From Altererythrobacter sp. B11 (GTDB lineage: Bacteria > Pseudomonadota > Alphaproteobacteria > Sphingomonadales > Sphingomonadaceae): a stretch of DNA of 64,000 nucleotides. A program made the position numbers and the translations under genes. The first letter of the stretch is position 1. Each line of letters starts with the position of its first letter. The notes beneath the pieces were generated by a model. It saw only the letters and a program-made list of their open reading frames with translations, had not been told where the DNA came from and made no database searches. Location: contig NZ_AP018498.1 in the NCBI RefSeq assembly GCF_003569745.1, positions 2,455,001 to 2,519,000 on the forward strand, read 5' to 3'. Positions 52,426-60,878 of this stretch are shown piece by piece.

Positions 52426-52875
52426 ATGGTCTATAATGACCCGACCGCAGAGCGAGAGACCAAGCAATCTTCCGGAATCGAGGATGATCACGTGGCTGAG
52501 GAGGCAATTCCCGACAGGGCGGCGCGCAGAATCGCACTTGCGCTTGTCGAGCAATGCGTTCGCAATAGTCGCCTTGAGGATTTGCACGCCGGAACGACAC
52601 CGAACAGCATTTCTGGAGACTTCACTGACGTCAAGGTGTTGACACCGTTCGGCGAAATCCCTTGGACCCAAGTCTCAAAGATCTCGGATGCCGAGATGAA
52701 AGCTCTCATGATCGAGATCGTCAACCGGGTGTATACTTTCCCGACCCATATCGAAGATCTCACCGCCCTCAATGATTCTGCGCGCTGGAATCGCCCCGTG
52801 CACGATCCCAGGCTTTTGGGAACGGCGCTTCGTCGCCGCGCCGCCCGCAAGGGTTTGCCAACCGACGATAGCTGA
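52426..52875 (+). CDS. Hypothetical protein, 149 aa
   Basis: Start ATG 52426 follows AAAAGGTGACA; a GTG at 52393 is less good. Acidic N-terminus, then DRAARRIALALVEQCVRN and DAEMKALMIEIVNRVYTFP, helical throughout. No family recognised. Between HU and the AraC regulator. Confidence 0.6.
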   Translation: MVYNDPTAERETKQSSGIEDDHVAEEAIPDRAARRIALALVEQCVRNSRLEDLHAGTTPNSISGDFTDVKVLTPFGEIPWTQVSKISDAEMKALMIEIVNRVYTFPTHIEDLTALNDSARWNRPVHDPRLLGTALRRRAARKGLPTDDS

Positions 52876-52889
52876 TCGCTTCCTCCTGG

Positions 52890-53339
52890 CTATCCCGACG
52901 AGGGTTGACGCCGCCACCGTGCGGGCGTTGTCCCATTCGCCTTGGCAAACGCTTTCGTGAAATGGGCTTGATCCGTAAAGCCGCATTCGAGTGCGATCTG
53001 GACGATCGGGAGGTGTGTTTCGGTTAGCAGAGCTTCAGCATGCTGCACGCGCTTCTGCACGAACCATGCATATGGTGCGGTGCCTACCGTGTTGGAGAAC
53101 GCCCTGATGAAGTGACTGAGGGACAACCGACACTGGCACGCGATATCGAGAATCGAAATACCCCTGCTGAAATCGCGTTGCATGATCTCGGTTGCGCGCG
53201 TGACCTGCCAAGGCGCCAGCGTCGGTCGTGCGTCAGGTCTTGGATGTGCGGTTGTCCCACGCATTCGGCCCCTATTGGGTGGTGCGAGGGACGGCCGGGG
53301 CTCCGATTGTCGAGCGCATAGTGCGACATCTACGGTCAT
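52890..53339 (-). CDS. AraC-family regulator, short form
   Basis: 149 residues from ATG 53339; open frame to 53432. The C-terminal 100 residues are the double helix-turn-helix: ISILDIACQCRLSLSHFIRAFSNTVG (cut) and LPIVQIALECGFTDQAHFTKAFAKANGTTPARWR (cut). No ligand domain precedes it. Target unknown. Confidence 0.85.
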   Translation of the reverse strand: MTVDVALCARQSEPRPSLAPPNRGRMRGTTAHPRPDARPTLAPWQVTRATEIMQRDFSRGISILDIACQCRLSLSHFIRAFSNTVGTAPYAWFVQKRVQHAEALLTETHLPIVQIALECGFTDQAHFTKAFAKANGTTPARWRRQPSSG

Positions 53340-53585
53340 ATGTTCAAAGCCGCCATGGCGACTCCTCGGGTGTATTGAAGCAGCCCTTTTTTGCGCTGGG
53401 AACCTCAACGCACCTGCTTCCTCGATCACCACCCCAAATCCGGCACGGTACAGCCGCGGTCGCCTGAGGAGGAAATCCGTTCATTCCCGCGCCTGGACAC
53501 CTGGGGGATAAGAAAGGCGCCCTCTTTTTTTATCGCGGGCTATGCAGGTGCTTTCCGCCCCAAGGCGCGGACCACTGGCCATGTT

Positions 53586-54161
53586 CTACAGTTTTGGTCG
53601 GCGCAGAACCTTGCGAAGGAACGTTTCGGCGCGCGCGAGTTCTTTCTGCACCGATCGCTTGTGTAACCCGAATTCCAACGCGATTTCAGCCTGTGGCTTG
53701 CCGTCCCGCCATCTTGCGAGAAACAATTGCCGTCGCCGCTCGGGCATGGCGTGCAGTGCTTCAAGCGCTCGATCCATCTCAAGGCGAGCGAAAGCAACCT
53801 GCTCGGGATCCGGGGCAATGTCCGGAACCAGCGAGAGGATGAAGTCATCGACCATTGCGGTTCGGCTATGGGCGCGGATGTTGTTTTTCGCGAGGTTGAG
53901 CCCCATCCGATAAAGATAGGCCGTGTGGCTTCGGATTTCTCCGATGTCCGGATATGATCGGAGCTTTACATATACGTCGTGAAGAGCGTCTTGCGCCGCC
54001 TCCTGCGAGTGGAGGCGATGCGACAAACGATGCAGTAGGATTAGATAGTCTCTTTCCAGTGCGGCCAGAAGTCCATCTATTGCCGGAAAATCGGCTGCGG
54101 GCTCGGCAGACTTGTCCTTCCGCGCATCGAAACCCGGGCCGTATCGGGCAATATCATTCAT
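53586..54161 (-). CDS. ECF sigma factor, orphan
   Basis: 191 residues. Region 2 (YLILLHRLSHRLHSQEAAQDALHDVYVKL, cut) and region 4 (LHAMPERRRQLFLARWRDGKPQAEIALEFGLHKRSVQKEL, cut) of a FecI-like ECF factor. No FecR gene follows within the window, and the TonB receptor near it is cut by an IS, so its partners may have been lost. Confidence 0.8.
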   Translation of the reverse strand: MNDIARYGPGFDARKDKSAEPAADFPAIDGLLAALERDYLILLHRLSHRLHSQEAAQDALHDVYVKLRSYPDIGEIRSHTAYLYRMGLNLAKNNIRAHSRTAMVDDFILSLVPDIAPDPEQVAFARLEMDRALEALHAMPERRRQLFLARWRDGKPQAEIALEFGLHKRSVQKELARAETFLRKVLRRPKL

Positions 54162-54414
54162 CCGTTTTGACCGCCACTAGTATCGGCACCAGACATTACA
54201 GCAAACTTCGTACACTGATTCCTCACGGGCAATAGGAGCGAAACTTGATGACAGCCGAAGACGTAATCGGTGCGGCCGAAGCATTGGCGCTGACGACGAG
54301 CACCGCCCTGAAGAACTCGTCTTTCGGCGCGAGTTACGAGGCTCTTCAACTCGGATAACCACAATATTCGCCAGTATATTGATCTTCGGCTCGGCCATCA
54401 GGCAGCCGCGCATG

Positions 54415-54650
54415 CCTTGTTGCTGACCGTGGTCGCCGCAGGACGGCCATATCGCGCGATCCCCGGCCGACGATCTCTTCCGAACTGCCGCCGGAATACA
54501 TTTTGGCCGTGTCGAAGAAATTGATCCCTGCCTCCAGCGCCTCCCGCGGCTGCCTTCCTCGCTTAACGACCATATCCACCCCCGTCCGGGCTCGCCATAG
54601 CTCACGCAGCCAAAACGCAGGCGAGAGACCTTGAGATCCTAATGGACGAG
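54415..54650 (-). pseudogene. Aldo/keto reductase remnant
   Basis: One frame gives LKVSRLRFGCVSYGEPGRGW and, after a frameshift, another gives REALEAGINFFDTAKMYSGGSSEEIVGR (cut): the beginning and the active-site Asp/Tyr region of an aldo/keto reductase. The remainder is missing. The rest of 54162-54731 shows no intact gene. Confidence 0.6.
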
Positions 54651-54731
54651 AGTGACGTAATCCACGCTGATATCCAATTTGCTGTTGAGAATAGTAGAAG
54701 CGTTTCAGACCAATGGCCGGCAGCTTGCGAG

Positions 54732-54776
54732 TGATCGGCCCCCACCGAGTGGTCCGGTTTGATTGTTAGTGCATTG
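54732..54776 (+). repeat. Left inverted repeat of the IS3 element
   Basis: Pairs with the reverse complement of about 56023-56065. The shared inner part is TTGATTGTTAGTGCAT. Confidence 0.8.
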
Positions 54777-54859
54777 GCGCCTCCGGCGCCATGGTCTGAG
54801 CTGCCCCCTTTCAGGTGGACCATCGAGTATGATGGAAATCACCAGGAAAGGGACGTCAC

Positions 54860-55138
54860 ATGCCTTCGAAGAAGCACAAGCCCGAGGAGATCATCGGGAA
54901 GCTGCGTGAGGTCGAGATCGTGTTGGGTCAGGGCGGGACGACCGCCGAGGGGTGCCGGCGGATCGGTGTCACGGAGCAGACCTATTACAGGTGGCGCAAG
55001 GAATATGGCGGTCTGAAGGTCGACCAGGCACGGCGGATGAAGGATCTGGAGAAGGAGAACCTTCGGCTCCGTCGGGCGGTTTCTGATCTGACGCTCGACA
55101 AGCTCATCCTTCAGGAGGCCGCCAAGGGAAACTTCTGA
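54860..55138 (+). CDS. IS3-family transposase OrfA
   Basis: 92 residues: helix-turn-helix ([40 protein letters not shown]) and leucine-zipper-like region ([20 protein letters not shown]). ATG 54860 has GGGA nearby. Binds the IS ends; also made as OrfAB after frameshifting. Confidence 0.9.
   Translation: MPSKKHKPEEIIGKLREVEIVLGQGGTTAEGCRRIGVTEQTYYRWRKEYGGLKVDQARRMKDLEKENLRLRRAVSDLTLDKLILQEAAKGNF
55126..55132 (+). promoter_or_regulatory. -1 ribosomal frameshift heptamer
   Basis: GGGAAAC is in phase (AAG GGA AAC) two codons before the orfA stop. Slipping back one base continues as [13 protein letters not shown] into orfB. Confidence 0.65.
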
Positions 55139-56031
55139 GCCCCGCGCGGCGACGGCGCTGCATCGACCAGGTTCGCAGCGTGATGCTGGTGTCCGAGCGG
55201 CGTATATGCCGGGTGCTCGGCCAGCATCGGTCGACGCAGCGCAAGGTGCCGCGCGGGGCGGATGACGAAGCGGCGCTGACCGAGGACATCATCGAGCTGG
55301 CCAAGCAATATGGCCGTTACGGCTATCGCCGGGTGACGGCGTTGCTGCATGCGGCCGGCTGGACGGTGAACCATAAGCGGGTCGAGCGGATCTGGCGGCG
55401 CGAGGGTCTCAAGGTGCCTCAGCGCCAGCCGAAACGTGGTCGGCTGTGGCTCAATGACGGATCCTGCATCCGGCTCCGACCCGAATATGCGGGGCATGTC
55501 TGGGCCTACGATTTTGTCGAGGGGCGCACCCACGATGGTCGGAAATTCCGCATCCTCACTATCATCGACGAATTCAGCCGGGAGTGCCTGGCCCTGATCG
55601 TCGCTCGCAAGCTCAACCATGAGGATGTGCTGGCGGCCTTGGCGGAGCTGTTCTTCTGGCGTGGTCCGCCCGCCCATATTCGTTCGGACAACGGCAGCGA
55701 ATTCATTGCTGGCGAGGTCCAGAAATGGCTCGGCAAGATCGGCGTAAAGACGCTCTATATTACGCCGGGCTCGCCTTGGGAGAACGGCTACAACGAGAGC
55801 TTCAACGGCTCGCTGCGCGACGAGCTGCTGAACGGCGAGATCTTCTACAGCCTCGTCGAGGCCAGGGTGCTGATCGAGGCCTGGCGGCGCCACTACAACA
55901 CCATCCGGCCGCACAGCAGTCTCGGCTATCGCCCGCCGGCCCCCGAAACGACGACGCCGCCATGGCCGGCCTCCGGTTCCGCTTCGCTCCACCTCCGTCC
56001 GGCCATGGCGAAGGAAGCGATCATGCACTAA
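55132..56031 (+). CDS. IS3-family transposase OrfB (DDE integrase domain)
   Basis: Read from the frameshift point; a GTG at 55180 could give a separate product. DDE residues lie in [16 protein letters not shown] and [22 protein letters not shown]-type N-terminal region ([19 protein letters not shown]) precedes. Appears intact. Confidence 0.9.
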   Translation, partial: LLSPARRRRCIDQVRSVMLVSERRICRVLGQHRSTQRKVPRGADDEAALTEDIIELAKQYGRYGYRRVTALLHAAGWTVNHKRVERIWRREGLKVPQRQPKRGRLWLNDGSCIRLRPEYAGHVWAYDFVEGRTHDGRKFRILTIIDEFSRECLALIVARKLNHEDVLAALAELFFWRGPPAHIRSDNGSEFIAGEVQKWLGKIGVKTLYITPGSPWENGYNESFNGSLRDELLNGEIFYSLVEARVLIEAWRRHYNTIRPHSSLGYRPPAPETTTPPWPASGSASLHLRPAMAKEAIMH

Positions 56032-56065
56032 CAATCAAGCCGGTCCACCCCGTGGGGGCTGCTCA
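56023..56065 (-). repeat. Right inverted repeat of the IS3 element
   Basis: Matches the left end in inverse orientation with a handful of mismatches. It contains the last codons of orfB. Confidence 0.8.
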
Positions 56066-56444
56066 ACATGTTCGGCGTGTTGAAGCCGACACCACGCAAT
56101 GTGTAGATCGGCGGGCCGCGGAAGGATTTGGCGACCGTGAAACCCGGTACCAGCGTTGCGATATCCGAAATTGTATTGATGTTCTGCTGTTTCAGCTGAT
56201 CGCCACCTATGGCAGTGATCGAAAGCGCGATGTCTTGGGTGCGCTGACTGCGCTTCTGGGCCGTCACGACAATATCGCCAAACGTTGTCGCGTCCTGCGG
56301 CGGGGCCGCGACCTGTTCCGTTGACGCAGGCTGCTGCGATTCCGTCGGCGGGGTTTGCGCCATAGCTGGAACGCTAAGCGAAACAGTGGCGAGCAGCGCT
56401 GCTCGCAGCGCGCCCCTGCGGACGCGCGTAACCTCATACTTCAT
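56066..56444 (-). pseudogene. TonB-dependent receptor, truncated by the IS
   Basis: Start ATG 56444 after GGGAGAG. Signal peptide (ALLATVSLSVPAMAQ), TonB-box region FGDIVVTAQKRSQRTQDI and the beginning of the plug (SDIATLVPGFTVAK, YTLRGVGFNTP). The frame runs into the IS and ends there; no continuation is found on the IS's other side. Likely an outer-membrane uptake gene of the degradative cluster, now lost. 56451-56676 holds nothing further. Confidence 0.85.
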
Positions 56445-56676
56445 GAGCATCTCTCCCTTTCATGGTCATCCTCCGGAATTTTTTCTTTTATCCGTGCGAA
56501 TCATTAAACGTCCGCCCGGTCAATTAATCAAGCGAAAATCGATGTCTCCTTTCCGTTTGAAGCAGGGAATGTTGGCACTTCCAACCGAACGCAAACAAGG
56601 CACCGTACGGTCAGCGCGTCAGCCGACGCCTGGACGATCGCGCTCTCTCAAATAGGTCTTGCCAACTCCGGCTTGA

Positions 56677-57336
56677 TCAAAAGTGGAAGCTGATCCCGCC
56701 CGTGACGATGAGCGGGTTAATCTTGATCTTGGCGTCAGCGGGTGCCCCGCCGACAGTGCCCGTTGCGGTGGTATCAAGAATGACCTGCTTGGCATCGACG
56801 AAGAGTCCGAAGCGCTCGTTAATCATGGTTTCAGCGCCAGCCTGGAACGTTACGCCGACCGGGCTCTTTACCCGCAAGTTCTGCACGGCACCGTCCTTGT
56901 TATCCAGCACGATCGTGTAGTTGACGCCGGCCCCGACGTACGGAATGAACTTTGGCCCAAAGGCTGTGAGATGATACTGTATGGCCGCGACCGCAGGGCC
57001 ATAAGTGATTTTCCCGAGGGTCAGGCCCTCAAGCGGCCCAGTGCCCTTCAAAGTAGCGGTAGGCGGTCCACCGATGGTCAGCGAAACGGATACGTTCGGA
57101 TTGAAATAGTAGCCCGCCTCAAGTTCGGCAGTGAGGTTGTTTTTTGCCGTGACGCTTGCCCCGGGGATAGTCTGCCCGCCAACGCGGATCTTGGCGCTCT
57201 CGTCGTAGATCACGCCTGCTGGCCCCACACGGACGAACCAATGCTTGAACGAGGCCATGTCCTGGTCTTGCGCCATGGCGGGTTCGGCAACGCAAGCGCA
57301 AGCTAACGCCGCGCCTAGCAACCGTATCACTTTCAT
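56677..57336 (-). CDS. OmpW/AlkL-family outer-membrane protein
   Basis: 219 residues from ATG 57336. Signal peptide to about 22 (VAEPAMAQD). Eight-strand barrel pattern with WFVRVGPAGVIYDE, ELEAGYYFNPNVSVSLTIG and the closing VTGGISFHF. OmpW/AlkL proteins let hydrophobic substrates through the outer membrane; standing behind the sty genes it probably admits styrene. Confidence 0.85.
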   Translation of the reverse strand: MKVIRLLGAALACACVAEPAMAQDQDMASFKHWFVRVGPAGVIYDESAKIRVGGQTIPGASVTAKNNLTAELEAGYYFNPNVSVSLTIGGPPTATLKGTGPLEGLTLGKITYGPAVAAIQYHLTAFGPKFIPYVGAGVNYTIVLDNKDGAVQNLRVKSPVGVTFQAGAETMINERFGLFVDAKQVILDTTATGTVGGAPADAKIKINPLIVTGGISFHF

Positions 57337-57399
57337 AAATAGTCCTTCCAACCACGCGATCAAATTGACTCCTCACAGGAGTGATCGAAATCCGAAATC

Positions 57400-57945
57400 T
57401 CAGCGGCGAGCCTCTCTCAATGCCTGCCAGCCGATCGCGAACAGCGCGATCATGACCAGGACTCCGAAGAGATAAGCCGGAGCGAGGGCGAGAAAACTGA
57501 ATATATTCGCTTCACCAAAACGGTTGGCCGTGAAGTTAAGACCGCGGTTGGGCGCGAAGTTTCCGAAGAAATAGAACCCTGTATTGGACCAGCCATCGCA
57601 TACCACGATGAGCCCCCAAATTCGGGCCCATTTGGGCGAAAAGGAGAGCAGAGGCAGGCAGAATGCAACTGCGATCACCATCAGGCCGTTCAACACCGGA
57701 CCGGTATGGGCTCGGGCCCAGCCTTCAGCCGTCCCAGGAAGCTGGAAGCTCCAGTCAACACCGGGAAACACCGGAATGAGACCACCTATCAGGAACATCC
57801 AAAGGCCTAGTCCACCAACCAAGGCAGCGAATATCATGAGGACGCCATGTCCGATCATTCTCTTGCGAAGCGCTACGCGTTCATAGTCCGCTACCGGCGC
57901 GATGTCCGTCGCACCCGCTGTGGGCGCTGCCACCAGAGTTGCCAT
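57400..57945 (-). CDS. styC: Styrene oxide isomerase
   Basis: 181 residues with four membrane helices. Close to known StyC in several segments: KRMIGHGVLMIFAALVGGLG, GTAEGWARAHTGPVLNG, CDGWSNTGFYFFGNFAPNRG and FSFLALAPAYLFGVLVM. Rearranges styrene oxide to phenylacetaldehyde without cofactor other than heme as recently described for the family. Third gene of the styA-B-C order. Confidence 0.92.
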   Translation of the reverse strand: MATLVAAPTAGATDIAPVADYERVALRKRMIGHGVLMIFAALVGGLGLWMFLIGGLIPVFPGVDWSFQLPGTAEGWARAHTGPVLNGLMVIAVAFCLPLLSFSPKWARIWGLIVVCDGWSNTGFYFFGNFAPNRGLNFTANRFGEANIFSFLALAPAYLFGVLVMIALFAIGWQALREARR

Positions 57946-57980
57946 GACCTTCTCTCCTAGTCGTATCGTTTAGCTTGTAC

Positions 57981-58478
57981 TTATGCTGCCCGGGCTACGG
58001 GCAGGACATGGAACTTGCCACCATGGAAGATGAGGGGCGGATTTTCATCGAAATAGGCGCTCTCGATAATACCGAAGAAGACAATGTGCGTACCTGCTTC
58101 GACAGATTTATCAACGCGGCACTCCAACGCCGCTAAAGCGCTCGAAAGGATGGGCAACCCGCGCTCGTCGCCCGCGATCCAGTCGCCATGACCGAAGCGT
58201 TCGTCGCCCTGAAGACCGCCTCTGCCTGCGAATATCTCGGCAACAGGCTGATGGTGTTCCGCCAGCAAGTTGACGGCGAAATGACCTGCTTCCTTGATCA
58301 TCTGGCAGGTACCGGTGGCGGTGTTGACGCAGACCAGGATGGTCGGCGGCGCAGCGGAGACGGAACAGACGGCGGTGGCGGTGACGCCGCGACGTTCACC
58401 GTTGTGCGCGGTCGACACGATGCTCACGCCCGCAGCCAACCGGGACAGCGCCTGCTTAAACATTTGGTCGGGAACCAT
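57981..58478 (-). CDS. styB: Styrene monooxygenase reductase
   Basis: 165 residues of the flavin-reductase fold (FKQALSRLAAGVSIVSTAHN, GVTATAVCSVSAAPPTILVC, HFAVNLLAEHH). NADH:FAD reductase that supplies FADH2 to StyA. Between styA and styC on one transcript. Confidence 0.9.
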   Translation of the reverse strand: MVPDQMFKQALSRLAAGVSIVSTAHNGERRGVTATAVCSVSAAPPTILVCVNTATGTCQMIKEAGHFAVNLLAEHHQPVAEIFAGRGGLQGDERFGHGDWIAGDERGLPILSSALAALECRVDKSVEAGTHIVFFGIIESAYFDENPPLIFHGGKFHVLPVARAA

Positions 58479-58533
58479 CGATTTATCCTCTCACTTCGGT
58501 GAGATTGCCCCCCAAAGGGGGGCAACCTATCAC

Positions 58534-59802
58534 TTATTCTGCGGCGACAAGTTCCTCGGCATCGTTGGCGGGCGTGCCGAGCCGGGCCTGGATCCACGCC
58601 TGCACGCGCTCCGGGCTCGAAAAACAGTCCCACTGCTTCTCCGGGAAATTGAAGTTCTCCGTGAACTCATCGGCCAGTTTCGGATTCTGACTGACAGCCC
58701 CAATGAACTGGAGAAGATTGGGATCGAGGGTCGCGAGCGACGAAAGCATGTAGTTGGTCCAGCGCGTGGCGCTCAGCACGCGGTCGCGACGGCGGGCGTC
58801 GACCTTTTCCATGAAGCGCTCGTCGAGCACGTCATTGGCGACAATCTCTTCGCCCAGGATGATCGCCGCGTAAGAGGCCATGTTTGCCCCCTGCCCCAGG
58901 ACCGGGTCGACGACGGCCTGCACATCGCCCAGCGCCACGGCGATCTTTCCGTTCGGCAGCTTGGCATAGCTGTTGCGCACAGTCGGCGTAACGCCACCCT
59001 GCAGAATGTCGAGCGGGCCATTGGCTAGATCGAACTCCTCGAGGTCAATACGCTCGTAGCAGGTTGGATAGTGCTTCTGGAGCTTCTCGAGCAGAAGTGC
59101 GATGAAGGCCTTGGGGTCGTCATCATATTTGGTCTTGGCGAGAATCTCGAGATCACCACCGATATGGTTCTCGATCACGAGCGCGTTGACCATGCCGTTG
59201 AAGGAGAGTGTCGGGATCTCGATCATCTCGCCGTGGCCGGGCGAGAAATACATTGTCACCGCACGGGTTTCGGGCTCGCGGATGCCTTTGAACAGGCCGA
59301 CGCAGAGAGCGCGCTGCGGCCGATCGAACGGCGAGTAGGCCGGCTCGTGGGTGAACATTTGTCCAAACGGACCCTTGCCGGTGCAAACTACGAGGAGATC
59401 GAATTCATCGGCAATCGCGTCGAGGTCTTCGTGCGCGATCTGCCCATATTCGATGTCGCCGCCACGATCGATGAAGTCCTGCATGAGCTGGGGTTGATAA
59501 ATGCGGTAATCGACCGCGCGGCTCGGCGCGACGAGGTCGCCATAGAACTGGAGCGGCTCGGGGGTGCCGATGTAATAATAATGCCCCTTGTAGCCGGCAT
59601 CTGGCCAGTGGTTCACGCCCAGCTTGTCTTCGCGCTCTACGGTCACATGATGGTGCGCCACCGTGTTGAGCAGGCGCATGCCGGCATATTCTTCCGGGCG
59701 ACGATCGGTGAACAGCTTAACCTCGACACCGTTCTTGAGAAGGTGCAGGCCCAGTTTGAGCCCCGCGGTGCCCGCGCCGATAATTCCGATCTTCTTGCTC
59801 AT
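58534..59802 (-). CDS. styA: Styrene monooxygenase, oxygenase component
   Basis: 422 residues; ATG 59802 ([14 protein letters not shown]) has AAAGG at suitable distance, whereas ATG 59811 would sit on the ribosome binding site. FAD-binding GAGTAG, then [49 protein letters not shown] (cut) and [22 protein letters not shown] (cut) agree with StyA of Pseudomonas. Epoxidises styrene to (S)-styrene oxide. Divergent from the LysR gene. Confidence 0.93.
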   Translation of the reverse strand: MSKKIGIIGAGTAGLKLGLHLLKNGVEVKLFTDRRPEEYAGMRLLNTVAHHHVTVEREDKLGVNHWPDAGYKGHYYYIGTPEPLQFYGDLVAPSRAVDYRIYQPQLMQDFIDRGGDIEYGQIAHEDLDAIADEFDLLVVCTGKGPFGQMFTHEPAYSPFDRPQRALCVGLFKGIREPETRAVTMYFSPGHGEMIEIPTLSFNGMVNALVIENHIGGDLEILAKTKYDDDPKAFIALLLEKLQKHYPTCYERIDLEEFDLANGPLDILQGGVTPTVRNSYAKLPNGKIAVALGDVQAVVDPVLGQGANMASYAAIILGEEIVANDVLDERFMEKVDARRRDRVLSATRWTNYMLSSLATLDPNLLQFIGAVSQNPKLADEFTENFNFPEKQWDCFSSPERVQAWIQARLGTPANDAEELVAAE

Positions 59803-59906
59803 GCCATTCATCCTTTCCTGGGGTGAAGCTTTTCTTTTCTATTTATCGACCGAGCGGTCAGGCGTAAATGGTGCAAATCCACTAAGATATATGCGAAAGA
59901 GAATAA
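59803..59906. promoter_or_regulatory. Divergent promoter region styA / lysR
   Basis: 104-base AT-rich gap between the two divergent starts; the place where a LysR protein would bind to control styABC and itself. No T-N11-A box could be fixed with confidence. Confidence 0.5.
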
Positions 59907-60875
59907 ATGACTGATCGCATTGAAGCTTACGCCGCCTTTGCCCGCCTGATGGAATTGGGGAGTTTCTCCGCAGCCGGACGACAGCTTGGAATCTCCCAAT
60001 CCACGGTCAGCAAACACGTTGCAGGCTTGGAAAACAGCCTTGGTGTTCAACTATTTACGAGAACCACACGGCGTATCAGTCCGACACCGGAGGCCGCTCG
60101 AATCTACGAACATGTGCAACATATGCTTGATGCCGTTGAGACCGCTCATGCTCTCGTCAAAGGCCAGCAACCCGAGGCCGCCGGACTTTTGCGGCTGGCC
60201 TTGCCCGAATCGCTGGGACGCACCCTCCTTTTCCCTCTGGTACGTTCATTCATGGCTGCCCATCCCTTGATTAGCGTCGATGCCGTGCTGAGCGACAATG
60301 TTAAGGACATCGTCGCGGAAGGACTGGAGCTTGCCGTTACCACGGCCGCGCCGACGGAAGGATCCCTGATCACTCGAACGCTTCGCGTATTTGAATGGGT
60401 GGTAGTGGCCTCGCCGGCCTATCTCGCCGCCTACGGCGCGCCCGAGAGCGCGATCGATTTGGAGGCCCATGAGATCGTTCGCTCCACCCGAAACGCCAGC
60501 GGCCGTCTGGAGTTCGATTCGGAAAATGGCCGACAGGTTGTGCAACTTTCGGGTCGTCTGTGTACTAACAGCGACGAGGCCGCCTACCAGGCTGCGGTGG
60601 CGGGTGACGGGATAGCCATCGTGCCATCCTGGCTGATTGCTGATGATGTCCGCGACAAGAAGATCAGGCGCCTGCTGCCGGATTATTATCTGCCGCCGAT
60701 AACAGTGACGGTGATCTATCCGCAAACCCGCTTCTTGTCGCGACGGGCGCGCAGTTTCATCGACCATATTGCCGCCGCGGTCGCGAGCCAGCCCCGCGAC
60801 CGTGCCCCGGTCCGTCGGTCTTTTCCATCCGTAATTAGCAGAACCGTGACCGACGGAGGTCAAGCCGACCGTTGA
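59907..60875 (+). CDS. LysR-type regulator, likely of the sty genes
   Basis: 322 residues. N-terminal winged helix (AFARLMELGSFSAAGRQLGISQSTVSKHVAGLEN, cut) and periplasmic-binding-like effector domain to about 300. Pseudomonas sty operons use the StyS/StyR two-component pair, so a divergent LysR gene is a different control. Its 3' end is 3 bases from the dehydrogenase stop. Confidence 0.88.
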   Translation: MTDRIEAYAAFARLMELGSFSAAGRQLGISQSTVSKHVAGLENSLGVQLFTRTTRRISPTPEAARIYEHVQHMLDAVETAHALVKGQQPEAAGLLRLALPESLGRTLLFPLVRSFMAAHPLISVDAVLSDNVKDIVAEGLELAVTTAAPTEGSLITRTLRVFEWVVVASPAYLAAYGAPESAIDLEAHEIVRSTRNASGRLEFDSENGRQVVQLSGRLCTNSDEAAYQAAVAGDGIAIVPSWLIADDVRDKKIRRLLPDYYLPPITVTVIYPQTRFLSRRARSFIDHIAAAVASQPRDRAPVRRSFPSVISRTVTDGGQADR

Positions 60876-60878
60876 TGC

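Larger units (their letters stand above)
54732..56065 (+). mobile_element. IS3-family insertion sequence, about 1334 bp
   Basis: Ends TGATCGGCCCCCAC at 54732 and, inverted, TGAGCAGCCCCCAC at 56065; imperfect inverted repeats extend about 45 bases to a common TTGATTGTTAGTGCAT. Ends in TG...CA like other IS3 elements. orfA and orfB overlap through a -1 frameshift. The flanks (GCGAG left, ACATG right) show no target duplication, so one side was probably lost by deletion or recombination. The right end breaks a TonB receptor gene. Confidence 0.9.
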
